DNA from: an uncultured Ruminococcus sp.
GTDB lineage: Bacteria; Bacillota; Clostridia; Oscillospirales; Ruminococcaceae
Length of the DNA: 64,000 bases
NCBI GenBank assembly: GCA_947169885.1
Contig: CAMVRM010000012.1
Coordinates: 1-64,000 of the forward strand
Direction of reading: 5' to 3'
The notes under the pieces are model-generated. The model saw only the letters and a list, made by a program, of their open reading frames with translations, did no database searches and had not been told where the DNA came from. A program made the position numbers and the translations under genes. Of the stretch, positions 61,605-64,000 are shown piece by piece (position 1 is the stretch's first letter; every line of letters starts with the position of its first letter).

Positions 61605-63443
61605 TTACTCTACTGTTACGCTCTTTGCAAGGTTTCTCGGCTTGTCAACGTCAAGTCCTTTCGCAACACTTACATAATATCCCATTAACTGTAACGGTAC
61701 TACCGCAAGACTTGCCGTAAAATGCTCGTCAGTCTTGGGAATGTATACCGTGAAGTCAGTGTTGTCCTCAATGCTGTAATTTCCGTAGGTCGTCAGCCCC
61801 ATGAGATACGCTCCACGGCTCTTTACTTCGACCATGTTGCTCACAGTCTTCTCAAATAATGCCGACTGCGTAAGCACTCCGATAACAAGCACTCCGTCCT
61901 CAATGAGCGAGATAGTTCCGTGCTTTAACTCACCTGCCGCATATGCCTCCGAGTGAATGTAGCTTATCTCTTTCATTTTGAGGCTGCCCTCTAAACTGAT
62001 AGCATAGTCTATGCCACGCCCGATGAAGAATGTGTCCTTAGCATTCGCAAACTTAGCCGCAAACCACTGGATACGCTCCTTGTCCTCCAGTATCTTCTCG
62101 ATCTTCGAGGGAATGGTCTGTATCTCCTCAATGAGCGCCGCATACTTCGCATCGTCTATTGTTCCCCTGACTTTCGCAAACTGCATTGCTAAAAGATATG
62201 AAGCAATAAGCTGTGTGCTGTATGCCTTTGTAGTAGCAACTGCTATCTCAGGACCTGCAAGCGTGTAAAAAACGTTGTCCGCTTCTCTTGCGATAGACGA
62301 ACCTCTGACGTTCACAATGCCCAGCGTCTTTATTCCCTGCTCTTTCGCAAGTCTCAGCGCCGCAAGACTGTCTGCTGTCTCACCCGACTGACTGATAACA
62401 ACAACAAGATCATTCTCTTTGAGAAGCGGCTTTCTGTAACGGAACTCGCTCGCAAGCTCAACTCTTACAGGTATTTTAGCAAGATCTTCGATAACATACT
62501 GCGCAACAACTCCAACATGATAAGCCGAACCGCACGCAACGATTATCATTTGTTCAATATTCTTTATCTCCTCGTCCGAAAGTCCTACTTCCGACAGGTC
62601 AACAGCACCGTCAGCCAACACCGAATTTATCGTGTCAGCGATAGCCTTGGGCTGTTCGTGTATCTCCTTTATCATGAAATGCTCATAGCCGCCCTTTTCA
62701 GCAGCTTCAGCGTCCCACTTGATCTCGGTAAGAGGCTTTTCGATGACCTCCTGATCAATGTTGTAGAAAGTAACTTCGCCCTTGCCGAGCTTAGCTATCT
62801 CCATGTTGCCGATATAGTATACCTTGTTAGTGTATTTAAGTATTGCAGGAACGTCCGAAGCGATATAGGAAGCGCCGTCTTTAAGTCCGATTATCATAGG
62901 GCTGTCTTTACGTGCAACATAAATTTCCTCGGGGTAATCCTTGAAAAGCACTGCCAGCGCATATGAACCTCTGATACGCAGCATTGCTTTTGAAAGTGCG
63001 GTAACAGGGTCAACGTTGTACTTTTTGCAGTAATAGTCGATAAGCTTGACAGCAATTTCTGTGTCGGTCTGCGAATAGAAAGTATAGCCGCTCTTTGTAA
63101 GCTTTTCTTTCAGTTCCTGATAGTTCTCGATGATACCGTTGTGAACAGCAATGATGTTTCCGTCATCACTCATATGAGGGTGAGCGTTTTCCTCAGACGG
63201 TTCGCCGTGAGTAGCCCAGCGAGTGTGACCGATGCCGCAGCTTCCGATAACAGCGTTTCCGTTGTCAGTCTTTTCAGCGAGTATCCTCAGTCTGCCCTTT
63301 GCCTTAACGATCTGAGTTTCTTTGCTGCCGTCACGAACAGCGATACCTGCCGAGTCATAACCTCTGTATTCGAGTTTAGAAAGCCCGTCAAGCAGTATCG
63401 GAGCAGCCTGTTCGCTGCCTGTAAAACCAACTATTCCGCACAT
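61605..63443 (-). CDS. glmS: Glutamine-fructose-6-phosphate aminotransferase
   Basis: 612 aa. N-terminal glutaminase with nucleophile Cys2 (MCGIVGFTGSEQ), GHTRWATHGEPSEENAHPH and SQTDTEIAVKLI; two SIS isomerase domains (VVISQSGETADSLAALRLAK, YIHSEAYAAGELKHGTISLI) and the C-terminal DKPRNLAKSVTVE. It makes glucosamine-6-phosphate for peptidoglycan. No glmS ribozyme was recognised in the 80-nt leader. Confidence 0.97.
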   Translation of the reverse strand: MCGIVGFTGSEQAAPILLDGLSKLEYRGYDSAGIAVRDGSKETQIVKAKGRLRILAEKTDNGNAVIGSCGIGHTRWATHGEPSEENAHPHMSDDGNIIAVHNGIIENYQELKEKLTKSGYTFYSQTDTEIAVKLIDYYCKKYNVDPVTALSKAMLRIRGSYALAVLFKDYPEEIYVARKDSPMIIGLKDGASYIASDVPAILKYTNKVYYIGNMEIAKLGKGEVTFYNIDQEVIEKPLTEIKWDAEAAEKGGYEHFMIKEIHEQPKAIADTINSVLADGAVDLSEVGLSDEEIKNIEQMIIVACGSAYHVGVVAQYVIEDLAKIPVRVELASEFRYRKPLLKENDLVVVISQSGETADSLAALRLAKEQGIKTLGIVNVRGSSIAREADNVFYTLAGPEIAVATTKAYSTQLIASYLLAMQFAKVRGTIDDAKYAALIEEIQTIPSKIEKILEDKERIQWFAAKFANAKDTFFIGRGIDYAISLEGSLKMKEISYIHSEAYAAGELKHGTISLIEDGVLVIGVLTQSALFEKTVSNMVEVKSRGAYLMGLTTYGNYSIEDNTDFTVYIPKTDEHFTASLAVVPLQLMGYYVSVAKGLDVDKPRNLAKSVTVE

Positions 63444-63518
63444 ATTGCAATAACCTCTCTTTATAATAGTATTGTTTTGCCTTTCATCCGCAGCTTTTCA
63501 ACTGCGATAATCATTAAC

Positions 63519-63547
63519 ATTATATCATTTATATGCAGATTTGTCAA
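63519..63547 (-). promoter_or_regulatory. glmS promoter
   Basis: On the minus strand: TTGACA (63542-63547), 17-bp spacer, TATAAT (63519-63524), all consensus. A small CGCAG/CTGCG hairpin lies in the leader at 63489-63506. Confidence 0.9.
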
Positions 63548-63585
63548 GCAAAACAAATTCGGAATCACGCAAATCAAATTTAAAA

Positions 63586-63695
63586 ACTAAGAAATAAGAG
63601 ATAAGAAATAAGAAATAATGTGCGCCTTCGGCGTTATTTAAAATAATAAATAAGAGATAAGAGATAAAGTTCTGTACAGGCGTATTTTTATACGC
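63586..63695. repeat. Composite low-complexity and 34-bp repeat
   Basis: AAGAAATAAGAGATAAG-type units, then GTGCGCCTTCGGCGTTATT, more units, and the 34-bp repeat (63662-63695) identical to 21-54. Confidence 0.7.
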
Positions 63696-63764
63696 TATTT
63701 CATAAGTTACCTGCGGGCGCACACGCAGGTTCGCCCCTACATTAGCAATAAAAAACAAAATGGT

Positions 63765-63822
63765 GATAAAAAAATCGGCATCACAGCACCTTACCCTTAC
63801 GAGTAAAGCACCGTAATGCCGA
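63765..63822 (-). terminator. Terminator-like hairpin related to modular element
   Basis: ATCGGCAT and ATGCCGAT pair across about 35 nt; on the minus strand a run of seven T follows. The minus strand also shares CGGCATTA-GGTGCTTT with the ATCGGCAT module of 33002-33376. Confidence 0.6.
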
Positions 63823-63888
63823 TATTAAACATACCAACGCTCATGCGAACTATCGAAAAGCCCACACAAAACAGTCATGACTCTTTCA

Positions 63889-63961
63889 AGCCCCGAGCCG
63901 CACAAACTTAAAGTTCTGTACTACCGTCAGTGCGAGGGATATGAGCCGTCCGCTTGAGGAC
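63889..63961 (-). repeat. Stop-codon-abutting repeat, copy 5
   Basis: On the minus strand GTCCTCAAGCGGACGGCTCA starts directly after a TAA at 63962-63964. CGCAC and GTGCG can pair across the middle. Confidence 0.7.
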
Positions 63962-64000
63962 TTACATACCTGTCAGACCTGAACGTTCAACACCCTCAAC
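63962..64000 (-). CDS. Possible C-terminal end of a gene cut by the window
   Basis: On the minus strand the frame ending at TAA 63962-63964 is open to the window edge and gives VEGVERSGLTGM. Support comes mainly from the adjacent repeat, which in three other places directly follows a real stop codon. Product unknown. Confidence 0.35.
   Translation of the reverse strand, partial: VEGVERSGLTGM

Noticed and set aside
63444-63600. glmS ribozyme
   Set aside because: The leader from the consensus promoter to the start is only about 75 nt and shows no ribozyme core.
63525-63758. 77-codon frame upstream of glmS
   Set aside because: It translates low-complexity and 34-bp repeats.

Overview
The window is a low-to-mid GC Firmicutes chromosome, most likely Ruminococcus or a close relative (Oscillospiraceae, class Clostridia). 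The signs are strictly fermentative enzymes (PFOR, AdhE, an Rnf-type complex), a secreted GH16 beta-glucanase, a Spo0A-type regulator and an alpha/beta SASP, zinc-type S14 and L36, near-consensus TTGACA/TATAAT promoters, and intergenic regions packed with short dispersed repeats. The genus call is inference from gene content; no rRNA is present.

Layout. 1-640: repeat-rich DNA with a 60-bp inverted repeat. 642-4324 (-): VTC-type polyphosphate polymerase domain protein, DUF4956 membrane protein, and a lipoprotein of the Cthe_2159 type. 4720-7912 (+): P1 peptidase, then DUF2975, HTH and two membrane proteins. 7888-10506 (-): adhE with a perfect promoter and a Rex-like operator. 10959-14605: a degenerate phosphotransferase, a CobD/CbiB-like protein, a RadC-like protein and a Spo0A-like regulator. 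15336-17912 (+): an HTH-UDP-glucose dehydrogenase fusion with a UDP-glucuronate 4-epimerase, a route from UDP-Glc to UDP-GalA. 18150-23509 (+): SASP, DUF1846, and a tight operon of histidine phosphatase, membrane protein, DUF6062 and LuxR regulator. 23560-31156 (-): recQ, mnmM, rnfA/E/G/D/C and a CatB/Vat-like acetyltransferase. 31490-32731 (-): GH16-ricin glucanase. 33433-35327 (+): CCA-adding enzyme and VanZ. 35366-35896 (-): YqiA-like esterase.

35990-51736 (-) is the complete S10-spc-alpha supercluster (rpsJ to rplQ with secY, adk, map, infA, rpmJ, rpoA). It is preceded by a leader of about 320 nt that contains an intrinsic terminator. 52360-55926 (-) is PFOR (nifJ). 56175-58071 (-) is metY-thiE. 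58473-61247 (-) is a little-described pair: a 209-aa protein followed by an Hsp70-vWA fusion. 61605-63443 (-) is glmS.

Metabolically, PFOR, Rnf and AdhE fit together. Pyruvate gives acetyl-CoA and reduced ferredoxin, Rnf can pass ferredoxin electrons to NAD, and AdhE uses NADH to make ethanol. The rnf cluster lacks rnfB at its usual place.

The least explained content is intergenic. It includes two MITE-like families (108 bp and 161 bp), a repeat that abuts stop codons (five copies), a modular hairpin element of about 370 bp (two long and two short copies plus a related hairpin), and a TTCTTATCTC-type low-complexity repeat. No tRNA, rRNA, CRISPR array, prophage or complete insertion sequence was seen.
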